Positions 16,394 to 23,565 of a DNA stretch of 31,231 nt are shown one piece after another. Made by a program: the position numbers and the translations under genes. This stretch comes from Clostridia bacterium (GTDB taxonomy: Bacteria > Bacillota_A > Clostridia > Christensenellales > Aristaeellaceae): the NCBI GenBank assembly GCA_017517815.1, contig JAFWYA010000092.1:1-31231 (forward strand). Reading direction: 5' to 3'. How positions within the stretch are numbered: the stretch's first letter is position 1; every line of letters starts with the position of its first letter. A model generated the notes under the pieces. The model was not told the origin of the DNA. It saw only the letters and a program-made list of their open reading frames with translations, and ran no database searches.

Positions 16394-17689
16394 ATGAAGA
16401 TCATCCGACAGATTGCATGTCTGCTTCTCTGCCTGATGCTGGCAGCCCCTGCTGCGGCTGAAGAACCTGCAAAGTCCACCGACTTTGCAGGCCAGCTCAG
16501 GCTTAACATGGCTTCTGAAACCGTCAAGGCTGAAGTCACGGTCAAAACATTCGTTGACGGCGATACCACGCACTTTAACGTGCCTTCCGACGTATCGGAA
16601 AGCGGCGTTTTGCGTGCGCGTTATCTGGCTGTCAACACGCCGGAGATCACCGGCAAGGTGGAGGAATACGGCAAAAAAGCTGCCGCCTTCACCAAAGAAA
16701 AGCTGTCCGGCGCTGCATCCATCATCATTGAGTCGGATGACGGGAAATGGAACCTTGATTCCACCGCCAGCCGTCATCTGGTATGGGTGTGGTACAGGCC
16801 GCAGGGCGCAGCCGATTACCGCTGCCTGAATCTGGAGCTGTTGCAAAACGGTCTGGCCATTGCTAACTCCACCGCCCGCAACCGCTACGGCACCACCTGT
16901 ATGGCGGCGCTGAATCAGGCAAAGGCGGAAAAGCTGCACCTGTATTCCGGCCAGAAGGATCCGGATTTCTACTACGGCGAGGCCGTCGAACTGACGCTGC
17001 GTGAACTGCGCACCAACGTGGAAGCATACAACGGCATGAAAGTCGCGTTTAACGGTGTTGTCACCATGAACCGCGACCAGAGTGTGTATGTAGAAACCTG
17101 TGACGCCGAAACTGGACTGTACTTCGGTATGCCTGTGTACTACGGCTACGGCATGTCCGGCGCAGGGCTTGATATCCTTGCTGTGGGCAATGAAGTGCGC
17201 ATCGTGGGCACGCTGCAGTACTACGAAGCAGGCGGCACATGGCAGGTTTCCGGCCTGACCTACCGCATGATGAAGCCCAATGATCCCGGCAACATCCAGA
17301 AGCTGTCGGACGGCCACAGCGCTGCGTACGTGCCTGTAACCGCGCAGACTTTTGGTAGCGACGTCGTTGTTGAAACCGCCGGCGAAGATCGCTCATTCCC
17401 GTGGGCGCAGCTGGCGCTGGGCACCTCGGTGTCCATGACCGGCCTTACCGTTACAGACGCCCGCACTACCCTCGTGGAGGACAGTTCCTCCTACGGTGCC
17501 ATCACCATGACCTGCACATCCGGCAGCACAAACGTCACGGTGCGCACCGAACCCATGTATGAAAACGGCGCCCTGATCACGCAGGAACGCTATCTTGGAA
17601 AGAACATCAGCATCAAAGGCGTGGTGGATTTCTATGACGGCGTGTACCAGATCCGGGTGCTAACCCCCGAATATATCACCATCGATTAA
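16394..17689 (+). CDS. Secreted SNase-like (thermonuclease) protein with OB-like C-terminus
   Basis: The 431-residue product has a signal peptide (1-22), an SNase-like domain (about 45-187) and one or two OB-fold-like domains (about 195-290 and 315-430). Compared with staphylococcal nuclease, the calcium and catalytic residues are visible as D55 and D57 in VDGDT, R76, T82 and E84 in NTPE, and R127. The second calcium aspartate (D40 in staphylococcal nuclease) is asparagine here (N81), which may weaken metal binding or be a lineage-wide variant. The ATG starts one base after the stop of the binding-protein gene with no good ribosome binding site, implying translational coupling. It should cut DNA or RNA outside the cell if active. 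Confidence 0.85.
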   Translation: MKIIRQIACLLLCLMLAAPAAAEEPAKSTDFAGQLRLNMASETVKAEVTVKTFVDGDTTHFNVPSDVSESGVLRARYLAVNTPEITGKVEEYGKKAAAFTKEKLSGAASIIIESDDGKWNLDSTASRHLVWVWYRPQGAADYRCLNLELLQNGLAIANSTARNRYGTTCMAALNQAKAEKLHLYSGQKDPDFYYGEAVELTLRELRTNVEAYNGMKVAFNGVVTMNRDQSVYVETCDAETGLYFGMPVYYGYGMSGAGLDILAVGNEVRIVGTLQYYEAGGTWQVSGLTYRMMKPNDPGNIQKLSDGHSAAYVPVTAQTFGSDVVVETAGEDRSFPWAQLALGTSVSMTGLTVTDARTTLVEDSSSYGAITMTCTSGSTNVTVRTEPMYENGALITQERYLGKNISIKGVVDFYDGVYQIRVLTPEYITID

Positions 17690-17717
17690 TGCTACACAGG
17701 ATGAAAGGAGATTTCTC

Positions 17718-19034
17718 ATGAAGAAGTTTACCAGCATTCTCGCGGTGCTGCTGGTTCTTGCAATCAGCCTGGCCGCTCCTGCCATGGCGCAGTCCGCTCC
17801 TGCGGACGCCAACCTCAAGGCTGCCCGTTCCTACCTGAACGTGATGTACAAGAACAGCCCCGAGACCACCATGACCGACTACACCGTGGTCAGCAAGGTC
17901 ATCATCGGCGAAGTGGAATTCCCCATCGAGTGGACCGCTGACTCCGACACCATCAAGATCATCCCCGGCGACCTCACCACCATCGACGTGGATGAAAAGA
18001 ACCCCGAAGAAGTCAACTACGTTCTGACCGCCACCATGAAGAACGAGGCCGGCGAAAGCGTCAGCCTGTCCTTCAAGCACAAGGTACCCGCCGCCCTGAT
18101 CCTGGAAGGTCTGAGCTATGAAGAAATCGTGGCTGCTGCCTACACCCTGGAAGACGGCGTTGCCATGGAAGAAGCCCAGCGCCTCTACGGCACTGTCATC
18201 GGCATCCCCACTCCCTGGAGCGAGGAATACAAGAACATCACCGTCGACATGCAGATCGGCGAGCTGGCTGATCAGCCCATCCAGTGCTACCGCCTCAGCG
18301 GCGAAGGCGCTGACAAGCTGGCCGTTGGCGACAAGATCACCGTCGAGGGTATCCTGAAGAATTACAAGGGCACCATCGAGTTCGACAAGGGCTGCGTGCT
18401 GGTTGGCTTTGGCGAGATCGTTTCCCAGAAGGGCGTGCTGGACGCTGCCTACAAGCTGGAAGACGGCGTTGCCATGACCGCTCCCACCGCTCTGGCCGGC
18501 GAGATCGTGACCATCGACACCGCCTGGAGCGATGAGTACAAGAACATCACCGTCACCATCGTTTGCGACGGCAAGACCGAGCAGCCCATCATGTGCTACC
18601 GTCTCAGCGGCGAAGGCGCTGACAAGCTGGCTGTTGTCGACAAGATCGCTGTGTACGGCACCATCAAGAACTACAAGGGCACCATCGAGTTTGACAAGGG
18701 CTGCAAGCTGATTCCCTATGAAGCTGCTGCCATGGCCCGCACCGTGCTGGCTGCCTACACCCTCGAAGATGGCCTGGCCCTGGACGGCGCCGAGACCCTG
18801 ACTGGCGTGATCTCCTCCATCGACACCGCCTGGAGCGATGAGTACAAGAACATCACCGTTACCATCGTGGTTGCCGGCATGGAAGACAACAAGATCCAGT
18901 GCTACCGCCTCAGCGGCGAGGGCGCTCAGGATCTGGCCGTGGGCGACACCATCACCGTCACCGGCAACATCAAGAACTACAAGGGCACCATCGAATTCGA
19001 CAAGGGCTGCACCCTTGACGCTGTGGTGAAGTAA
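17718..19034 (+). CDS. Secreted protein with bacterial Ig-like domain and three OB-like repeats
   Basis: The 438-residue protein has a signal peptide (1-24), an N-terminal domain (about 33-124) resembling the atrophied bacterial Ig-like domain, and three near-identical repeats at 139-228, 242-331 and 344-433. Each repeat ends with a pattern like CYRLSGEGADKLAVGDKI then KNYKGTIEFDKGC. The same pattern (LAVGNEVRIVGTLQYY) occurs in the C-terminus of the upstream nuclease, so the two share an OB-like module. AAAGGAG precedes the ATG, 28 bp after the nuclease gene. A terminator at 19051 closes the operon. It may bind nucleic acid or sugars at the cell surface; this is inference. Confidence 0.75.
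   Translation: MKKFTSILAVLLVLAISLAAPAMAQSAPADANLKAARSYLNVMYKNSPETTMTDYTVVSKVIIGEVEFPIEWTADSDTIKIIPGDLTTIDVDEKNPEEVNYVLTATMKNEAGESVSLSFKHKVPAALILEGLSYEEIVAAAYTLEDGVAMEEAQRLYGTVIGIPTPWSEEYKNITVDMQIGELADQPIQCYRLSGEGADKLAVGDKITVEGILKNYKGTIEFDKGCVLVGFGEIVSQKGVLDAAYKLEDGVAMTAPTALAGEIVTIDTAWSDEYKNITVTIVCDGKTEQPIMCYRLSGEGADKLAVVDKIAVYGTIKNYKGTIEFDKGCKLIPYEAAAMARTVLAAYTLEDGLALDGAETLTGVISSIDTAWSDEYKNITVTIVVAGMEDNKIQCYRLSGEGAQDLAVGDTITVTGNIKNYKGTIEFDKGCTLDAVVK
18132..19016 (+). repeat. Three in-gene tandem repeats encoding OB-like modules
   Basis: Units lie at 18132-18401, 18441-18710 and 18747-19016 (period about 310 bp). Long blocks, such as those encoding YKNITV and KNYKGTIEFDKGC, are nearly identical at the DNA level. 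This suggests recent duplication or gene conversion. Confidence 0.8.
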
Positions 19035-19050
19035 GTTCTGATCCATCAAC

Positions 19051-19085
19051 AAAACCCCAAGGCATTTGCTGCCTTGGGGTTTTTG
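19051..19085. terminator. Bidirectional terminator closing the importer operon
   Basis: A 14-bp stem (19051-19064 with 19070-19083, 5-nt loop) with a T-run on both strands lies between the convergent OB-repeat gene and the DHH gene ending at 19103. Confidence 0.85.
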
Positions 19086-19102
19086 TTTGTCAGCGAGGCG
19101 GC

Positions 19103-20080
19103 TTACAGCCATCCTTCATGTGTTTCCTTGTACCGGCGGATGTGCTCGTCCGCATCACGAATGAGTTCCTGCATTTCCACAGCGGAATAGACAGTTGCAC
19201 CGCTGGCACAGGCGTGGCCGCCGCCGTGGTATTTTTCGGCAATGCCGTTGATAGATGCAAAGCGCGAGCGCAGACGCACGCGAATCTCTCCATCCGGCGT
19301 ATCGATAAACGCCAGCCAGCACAGCACGCCGCGAATATCGCTCAGGCTGGAAATGGAGGTACAGGCTGTTTCAAAGGTAAGGCCAAAGCGGTTCTGCATT
19401 TCGGCGGTCACATGGATCCACGCCACCCCGCCGGGCGTAAGCTGCATATTTTCATAGATCGCTGCCCTGAACTTGAGCTCGTCAAAGGTGCGCAGGTACA
19501 AATGCGCATACAGCGTTTCGGTGTCCACGCCCGCATCCAGCATCAGGCCCGCCAGGCGCATGGTGTCTCCTCGCACGCCTTCATACATGAAGCGGCCCGA
19601 ATCGGTCACCATGCCGGTATACAGGCATTCGGCAGCTTTGCGGCTGAGACGAAGCTGGTCGCGGAATGCCTCATAAAACGCCGCGATCATTTCGCAGGCT
19701 GAGGACCTCCAGTCCTCCACCCAGTTGATATCGCCGTAAACATCACGCTCAATGTGATGGTCGATCTTAATGATCTCGCGGCAGAGCGCATATTTGGGGT
19801 TGGAAATGCGTTCGCAGTTGCCCACGTCGATCACAATCCCCAGCGCATTCGCATATACTTCATCGGCTACAGGCGCGTCGTCCGGCCCAAGGAACGCAAG
19901 ATAGTCGCTGCATTCATCATCGATCAGGTAAACCTGCTTTTCAGGCCAGGTCTGACGGATGATCTCCTGCAGGCCCTTCGTAGCGCCCACGCAGTCGCCG
20001 TCTATGCGAATATGACGGAAGAGCATGATCGTGTCTGCCTGGACAATACGGTCAAAAATGGTTTGCATCACAGGATTCAT
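19103..20080 (-). CDS. DHH/DHHA1 phosphoesterase, second NrnA-like paralogue
   Basis: The 325-residue protein has the DHH and DHHA1 domains of NrnA, which degrades very short RNA and can dephosphorylate pAp. Motifs: RHIRIDGDCVG (about 22-32), IVIDVGN, KIDHHIER, GMVTDSGRF and the C-terminal GGGHACASGA. It follows its paralogue with an ATGA overlap (20077-20080), and GAAGGAG lies inside the upstream gene, so translation is coupled. It differs from the paralogue at motif I (DGDCVGATKG instead of DGDALGSQ), which may change the substrate. Both keep all metal-binding positions. Confidence 0.85.
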   Translation of the reverse strand: MNPVMQTIFDRIVQADTIMLFRHIRIDGDCVGATKGLQEIIRQTWPEKQVYLIDDECSDYLAFLGPDDAPVADEVYANALGIVIDVGNCERISNPKYALCREIIKIDHHIERDVYGDINWVEDWRSSACEMIAAFYEAFRDQLRLSRKAAECLYTGMVTDSGRFMYEGVRGDTMRLAGLMLDAGVDTETLYAHLYLRTFDELKFRAAIYENMQLTPGGVAWIHVTAEMQNRFGLTFETACTSISSLSDIRGVLCWLAFIDTPDGEIRVRLRSRFASINGIAEKYHGGGHACASGATVYSAVEMQELIRDADEHIRRYKETHEGWL

Positions 20081-21018
20081 GAGGGTTCTCCTTCCAGAAG
20101 GGCTTCAAGATCAGCAAGCATCGCCATGGCCGTCTCACGGTCCGGCAGAGTAGCGCCGCTGGCCTTGGCATGTCCGCCGCCGCCATACTTGACAGCGATG
20201 GGATTGATGTTATAACGGCTGGAGCGCAGCTCGCACAGCACGCCGCGCTGTGTTTCGGTAAAGTTGACCCAGATATCCACGCCGCGGATATCGCTCATCA
20301 CATTCACCATGCCACGGGAGATGGTAAACTCGTCCGCGCCGGTCTGCGCCAGTTCTTCCGCCGTGGTATAAATGTACGCCACACGACGCGGAGTGAAACG
20401 GATTTTGAGCGTATACTGTGCGCGCAGCTGCAGCTGGTCAAAATCGCTGGCATAGAGGTTGCGGTAGATGTCGTTGGTATCCACCCTATGTTCCAGCAGG
20501 AAGGCCGCGCAGCGCATGGTGCGCGCATTGGTGGAATCATACCGGAAACGGCCCGAATCGGTCACCATGCCGGTATAAAGTGCCGTGGCTGCAGCATCGT
20601 TGAGATGCAGGCCATTTTCCATGCACAGCAGCGTGATCAGCCCGCAGCAGCTTTCGCACTGGCTGTCCACAATTTCCACTGGCGCAATCTGCCCGCAGAA
20701 CAGGTGGTGATCGATCCGTGCCAGCGCTTTGGCCTGCTGGTAGCGGTCATCGCTGATCAGATGCGGCGCAGAGGTGTCCAGAATGATGCAAAGCGCGTCA
20801 GGAAAAACGCTGTCCGGCACTTCATCCATCACACTGTCGGCCATAAATGCGTAGCGGCCTGCTTCATCGCCGGTCATGTACACCTGCTTGCCCGGAAAAT
20901 TTTCCAGAATGATCTGCTTCAAGCCAATCTGGCTGCCCAGTGCGTCGCCGTCCGGGTTGGAATGCCGGTGCAGAATAATGATATCATGAGCCTCAATAAG
21001 GGCTATCAGCTGTTTCAA
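20077..21018 (-). CDS. nrnA: Bifunctional oligoribonuclease/pAp phosphatase NrnA-like
   Basis: A DHH/DHHA1 phosphoesterase of 313 residues, the usual length for NrnA. Motifs: HRHSNPDGDALGSQ, CIILDTSA, ARIDHHLF, GMVTDSGRF and GGGGHAKASGA. I place the start at the TTG at 21018 (LKQLIALIEAHD), after a GGGGGGTG Shine-Dalgarno-like run. This fits the family N-terminus and a promoter whose -10 (21055-21050) covers the only nearby ATG (21051), which would therefore be absent from the transcript. If another promoter is used, the protein could start at 21051 with 11 extra residues. The second NrnA-like gene overlaps its end by four bases. Confidence 0.87.
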   Translation of the reverse strand: MKQLIALIEAHDIIILHRHSNPDGDALGSQIGLKQIILENFPGKQVYMTGDEAGRYAFMADSVMDEVPDSVFPDALCIILDTSAPHLISDDRYQQAKALARIDHHLFCGQIAPVEIVDSQCESCCGLITLLCMENGLHLNDAAATALYTGMVTDSGRFRYDSTNARTMRCAAFLLEHRVDTNDIYRNLYASDFDQLQLRAQYTLKIRFTPRRVAYIYTTAEELAQTGADEFTISRGMVNVMSDIRGVDIWVNFTETQRGVLCELRSSRYNINPIAVKYGGGGHAKASGATLPDRETAMAMLADLEALLEGEPS

Positions 21019-21049
21019 ACAAGACACCCCCCAAATGAATTCCTTTGTC

Positions 21050-21078
21050 ATTATACCACACCCCACCGGGAGGGTAAA
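21050..21078 (-). promoter_or_regulatory. Promoter of the nrnA pair
   Basis: On the minus strand TTTACC (21078-21073) is followed after 17 bp by consensus TATAAT (21055-21050). The -10 overlaps the ATG at 21051, which argues for the downstream TTG start. Confidence 0.6.
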
Positions 21079-21300
21079 GCAAGCGCCGAAACCATTCCTG
21101 CCATGAAAAAACGCTGTGTAAATGTCCGATGGATAGATCAGCGCCAAATACAAGACGGCGTTCCCGTTATCGGCTATTTCTTGCGGACGCTGATGGACTA
21201 CCAAACCCAGCGGAACATTCTCACAGGCTCTTCCTACTGGTACAAATCCTGGATTGAAAACCATTCACCGCTGCCTCGCATTAACTTTGTGTGCAAACGA
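21079..21300. other. Intergenic stretch without a supported gene
   Basis: Apart from the flanking promoter and terminator I find no gene. A plus-strand 80-codon reading frame starting at 21103 (MKKRCVNVRW) lacks a ribosome binding site, and the minus-strand frame is only an upstream extension of nrnA. Confidence 0.5.
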
Positions 21301-21331
21301 AAGAAGCCCCTGTCTCAGAGGCTTCTTTTAT
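21301..21331. terminator. Terminator of the PHP-domain gene
   Basis: AAGAAGCC (21301-21308) pairs with GGCTTCTT (21320-21327), with CTG/CAG continuing the stem inside. It lies 18 bp beyond the stop of the minus-strand PHP gene, and a T-run follows on both sides. Confidence 0.7.
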
Positions 21332-21348
21332 TCCCTGTGATTTGACGT

Positions 21349-22077
21349 TTATTCAGCGTTTTCGACAGGAATACCGTTTTGATCGCAGATCCTGCCATCA
21401 ATAATCAGATAATTTCTGCGGCCGCGCACCTCCTGCGCGTACTGACGAAGCGAATCAATGGGCACCGTCAGGGCAACGCCGCTGGTGCCGCACGCCGCCA
21501 CTTTGTGAATATCCGTTCCTGCAGTACGGGGAATATCCGGGTGCTGCATGGCCCAGTCGAGCACCTCGGCATTATGGTTGTCGGGATGTCCCCATGTACT
21601 GTTGACCACTTCTATCCCATCCACAATATCCGGATTGATGGTAGGATTGGGCGGGATGTAGAAGCACTGGCGATACGGATGCGCCCGAACAACAAAGCCT
21701 CCCGCCTCGCGGCACACACGGCAGTATTCCTCTGTGGAAAGAGAGGGAAGTTCCGGATGGGCAAGCAAAAATTCCGGCGTCAGACCATAGGTCAAATAGT
21801 CCTCGCCGCGGTCACGACTCATTTCCCATGCAAAAAAGACCTTCAGTCCCGTTCCGCGCGCAGCCTCAACAGCTGCCCGATATCCCTTCTGCTGCAGTTC
21901 AACGAGCTCTTCCCAGCTTTTTTCCCGACAGTCGCTGCGTTCTGACACAAAATGATCTGTCACGATGATTGCGTAATAACCTGCCTTTACAAAAGCATCC
22001 ACCATCATTTCCGCACTATCGGGAGCACAACGGCTTACCTGACTTGTGTGCAGATGCGTTTCAATCTTATAATACAT
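21349..22077 (-). CDS. PHP-domain metal-dependent phosphoesterase
   Basis: The 242-residue protein has the metal-binding motifs of the PHP fold: HLHTS (about 8-12), TDHF (about 41-44), a mid-chain AHPYR and a late GTDIHK. These resemble histidinol-phosphatase and YciV-type enzymes that hydrolyse phosphate esters. AAAGGA lies nine bases before the ATG. A consensus promoter at 22148-22177 drives it, and just upstream of that are the remains of a D-serine ammonia-lyase gene. It is a single-gene unit ending in the terminator at 21301. Substrate unknown. Confidence 0.85.
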   Translation of the reverse strand: MYYKIETHLHTSQVSRCAPDSAEMMVDAFVKAGYYAIIVTDHFVSERSDCREKSWEELVELQQKGYRAAVEAARGTGLKVFFAWEMSRDRGEDYLTYGLTPEFLLAHPELPSLSTEEYCRVCREAGGFVVRAHPYRQCFYIPPNPTINPDIVDGIEVVNSTWGHPDNHNAEVLDWAMQHPDIPRTAGTDIHKVAACGTSGVALTVPIDSLRQYAQEVRGRRNYLIIDGRICDQNGIPVENAE

Positions 22078-22147
22078 GACCGATCATCCTTTCACCGAAA
22101 TGACATATGGAACGCCCTGAAACAGTGTGATTTGCTCTGTGAAAAGC

Positions 22148-22177
22148 ATTATAACTTGAGAAAAGAAAGCGTGTCAA
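22148..22177 (-). promoter_or_regulatory. Consensus promoter of the PHP-domain gene
   Basis: On the minus strand perfect TTGACA (22177-22172), an 18-bp spacer and perfect TATAAT (22153-22148), 71 bp before the start codon. Confidence 0.8.
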
Positions 22178-22199
22178 TCCATCGTGTTTGTCTGAAAGT

Positions 22200-22464
22200 T
22201 TGTGCAGAAATCATCAGTTCGCCACGGATGGCCTGCTGTTTTTTTTCCTCCATGGCTTTCTGCATGTTGGGAATGCAGAAAAGCGCCCTAAACGGTCAGA
22301 TGCATTCTATACATCCGCTGCACTTAACACAGACGTTTTGATGGCCTGATCAAAAGGCAAAAGCTGATCATTAGCTAAAGCGTTTCTCGCATGGCCATGA
22401 TATCTGCAATAATCGGAAGGCTTGCTGACCATTCCTGAAGTTTTTGCTCTGTTATGCCCTTCAT
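22200..22464 (-). pseudogene. dsdA: Decayed 5' fragment of a D-serine ammonia-lyase gene
   Basis: From the ATG at 22464 the minus strand encodes LPIIADIMAMRET. One base out of frame it continues as LANDQLLPFDQ...LSAADV; after an in-frame TAG at 22309-22307 come NASDRLGRF and then, in another frame, IPNMQKAMEEKKQQAIRGEL. From memory these follow the order of D-serine ammonia-lyase (E. coli DsdA: [42 protein letters not shown]). So the remnant covers about the first 105 residues, with at least one frameshift, one stop, an internal deletion of about 25 codons, and loss of the whole catalytic remainder including the PLP lysine. AAAGGAG and a promoter (22501-22529) are intact. No function remains as an enzyme. 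Confidence 0.72.
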
Positions 22465-22500
22465 TGGCTACATCTCCTTTTGAAGCTACTGTTTTGGGGG

Positions 22501-22529
22501 AATATAACACGGCGAAACGCCACTGTCAA
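22501..22529 (-). promoter_or_regulatory. Intact promoter of the dsdA remnant
   Basis: On the minus strand TTGACA (22529-22524), a 17-bp spacer and TATATT (22506-22501). The spacer contains a GGCG-AAA-CGCC inverted repeat (22511-22521) that could be an operator. The pseudogene behind it is probably still transcribed. Confidence 0.6.
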
Positions 22530-22714
22530 CTTACGTGATTGTAAATCGTTCCTGTTTTAGGGATGTTGCCATGATATTCCTGTGTTATTCAGTTGACTAT
22601 ACTTATTTTCAGGTGTAAAAATCGTGTTATTAACTGCAACAAAGGACATTTTCCCCTGACCGTACTACTTGCAAGCCACGCAGGGAGATTGCCTAATTTC
22701 TAACTAATTCCATG
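22530..22714. other. AT-rich intergenic stretch, nothing recognised
   Basis: No reading frame with a ribosome binding site, hairpin terminator or known element is visible between the dsdA promoter and the promoter region of the secreted flavin-domain gene. Confidence 0.4.
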
Positions 22715-22731
22715 TGACACTTTTTTGACAC
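22715..22731 (+). promoter_or_regulatory. TGACAC-N5-TGACAC direct repeat, response-regulator-type site
   Basis: TGACAC (22715-22720), TTTTT and TGACAC (22726-22731) form an 11-bp-period direct repeat whose second copy overlaps the -35 box. The same arrangement occurs at 27701-27717 before the other flavin-domain gene. OmpR/PhoB-family regulators typically bind such repeats as tandem dimers, and one is encoded between the two sites. Confidence 0.55.
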
Positions 22732-22752
22732 AAAAAAACAATATACTTTAAA
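22725..22752 (+). promoter_or_regulatory. Promoter of the single-domain flavin-type secreted protein
   Basis: TTGACA (22725-22730), a 16-bp spacer and a weak -10, TTTAAA (22747-22752). The short spacer and poor -10 fit a promoter needing an activator. Confidence 0.5.
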
Positions 22753-22762
22753 CAAGGTATTG

Positions 22763-22776
22763 TTCGTATTAACGAA
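22763..22776. promoter_or_regulatory. Short palindrome near the transcript start
   Basis: TTCGT (22763-22767), ATTA and ACGAA (22772-22776) form a perfect inverted repeat in the 5' leader. It does not match the usual Rex operator (TTGT...ACAA). It may bind another regulator or form a small hairpin. Confidence 0.3.
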
Positions 22777-22811
22777 TGACACAACCATCAACAGAAAAGG
22801 AGACATCCATC

Positions 22812-23345
22812 ATGAAGAAGATTCTGACTACCGTCCTGCTGATCATGGCCCTGCTGGCCATCGCTACCTCCGCCATGGCTGCTACCGGCCTGGGCGCCAT
22901 CACCTCTGTGAGCCTGACCCCCGCCACCGCCGATAAGGCTGGTTCCGTGAGCGTGAACACCACCATGTGCGCCGTCACTCTGGATGACGCCGGCAAGATC
23001 GTTGCTGTGAAGTTCGACGTTGTTCAGCCCAAGGCTGCCTTCGATGCTGCTGGCGCTGCCTCCGGCGAACTGAACGCCGCTCCCCAGACCAAGAAGGAAC
23101 TGAAGGAAGGCTACGGCATGAAGCGCGTTTCTTCCATCGGCAAGGAATGGTACGAGCAGGCCGCCGTTCTGGAAGACTGGTGCGTTGGCAAGACTCTGGA
23201 AGAAGTGCTGGGCATGAAGACCTTTGACCGCGGCGACGGCAGCCACACCATGGTTCCCGACGAGGCCGATCTGAAGGCTGGCTGCACCATCACCGTGGGC
23301 GACTACCTGAAGGCCCTGGCCAACGCTGTTGCTGACGCTCAGTAA
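22812..23345 (+). CDS. Secreted protein with one FMN_bind-like domain
   Basis: The 177-residue product has a signal peptide (1-23) and one domain. CAVTLDDAGKIVAVKFD (53-69) corresponds to the VTV-dGKI-V strands of FMN_bind, QTKKELKEGYGM (92-103) and GKTLEEV (126-132) match the repeats of the larger protein at 25952, and DLKAGCT (153-159) occupies the place of the D-x-x-(S/A)-G-A-T flavinylation motif. It therefore looks like a single-copy version of the domain duplicated in that protein. If ApbE-type enzymes modify T159 it would carry covalent FMN outside the cell. Changes to the motif (A for S, C for A) make this uncertain. AAAGGAGA precedes the ATG; an in-frame ATG 12 codons earlier is rejected because it would place residues before the signal peptide. 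Confidence 0.75.
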   Translation: MKKILTTVLLIMALLAIATSAMAATGLGAITSVSLTPATADKAGSVSVNTTMCAVTLDDAGKIVAVKFDVVQPKAAFDAAGAASGELNAAPQTKKELKEGYGMKRVSSIGKEWYEQAAVLEDWCVGKTLEEVLGMKTFDRGDGSHTMVPDEADLKAGCTITVGDYLKALANAVADAQ

Positions 23346-23359
23346 TTCCTGACAGTCTT

Positions 23360-23406
23360 ATTCTCCGAGGCAGAAAACTTTGTACAGTCCAAATGTTTTG
23401 GAGAAT
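23360..23406 (+). other. Structured 3' untranslated element
   Basis: ATTCTCC (23360-23366) pairs with GGAGAAT (23400-23406), and inside it AAAACTTTG (23374-23382) pairs with CAAA-t-GTTTT (23390-23399) around a 7-base loop. It lies between the stop codon and the terminator. It could stabilise the message or give rise to a small RNA. Confidence 0.4.
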
Positions 23407-23424
23407 GACAACGACGGAATAGTC

Positions 23425-23458
23425 AAAGGACTGGAACTTTTGTTCCAGTCCTTTTTAT
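23425..23458 (+). terminator. Terminator of the single-domain flavin-type gene
   Basis: A perfect 13-bp stem (23425-23437 with 23442-23454), TTTT loop and T-rich tail. Confidence 0.9.
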
Positions 23459-23485
23459 ATAACGTTGGATGCAGCTAACAAATCG

Positions 23486-23531
23486 CCGAAAAAAGAAAAA
23501 GAGGTACTTCAACACACGCAATGTGCGTACC
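23486..23531 (-). terminator. Probable terminator of rex
   Basis: On the minus strand GGTAC (23531-23527) pairs with GTACC (23507-23503), with a further possible helix inside, followed by TCTTTTTCTTTTTT. It lies 35 bp beyond the rex stop. The stem is short, so this is moderate evidence. Confidence 0.5.
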
Positions 23532-23565
23532 ATGACAAGATGGCAATCAAACGCTAAACGGTTTC

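Noticed and set aside
17676..19112. 478-codon frame antisense to the OB-repeat gene
   Set aside because: It mirrors the repeats of the sense gene and has no ribosome binding site or known domain.
21019..21264. Upstream extension of the nrnA reading frame by up to 82 residues
   Set aside because: The extension precedes or overlaps the promoter and lacks NrnA similarity; the family protein starts near LKQLIALIEAHD.
21103..21345. 80-codon plus-strand frame starting MKKRCVNVRW
   Set aside because: No ribosome binding site, no family match, and it runs through the terminator hairpin of the PHP gene.
22763..22776. TTCGT-ATTA-ACGAA as a Rex operator
   Set aside because: Rex sites have TTGT...ACAA-type half-sites of about 18-20 bp; this palindrome is shorter and different. 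I keep it only as a low-confidence palindrome.
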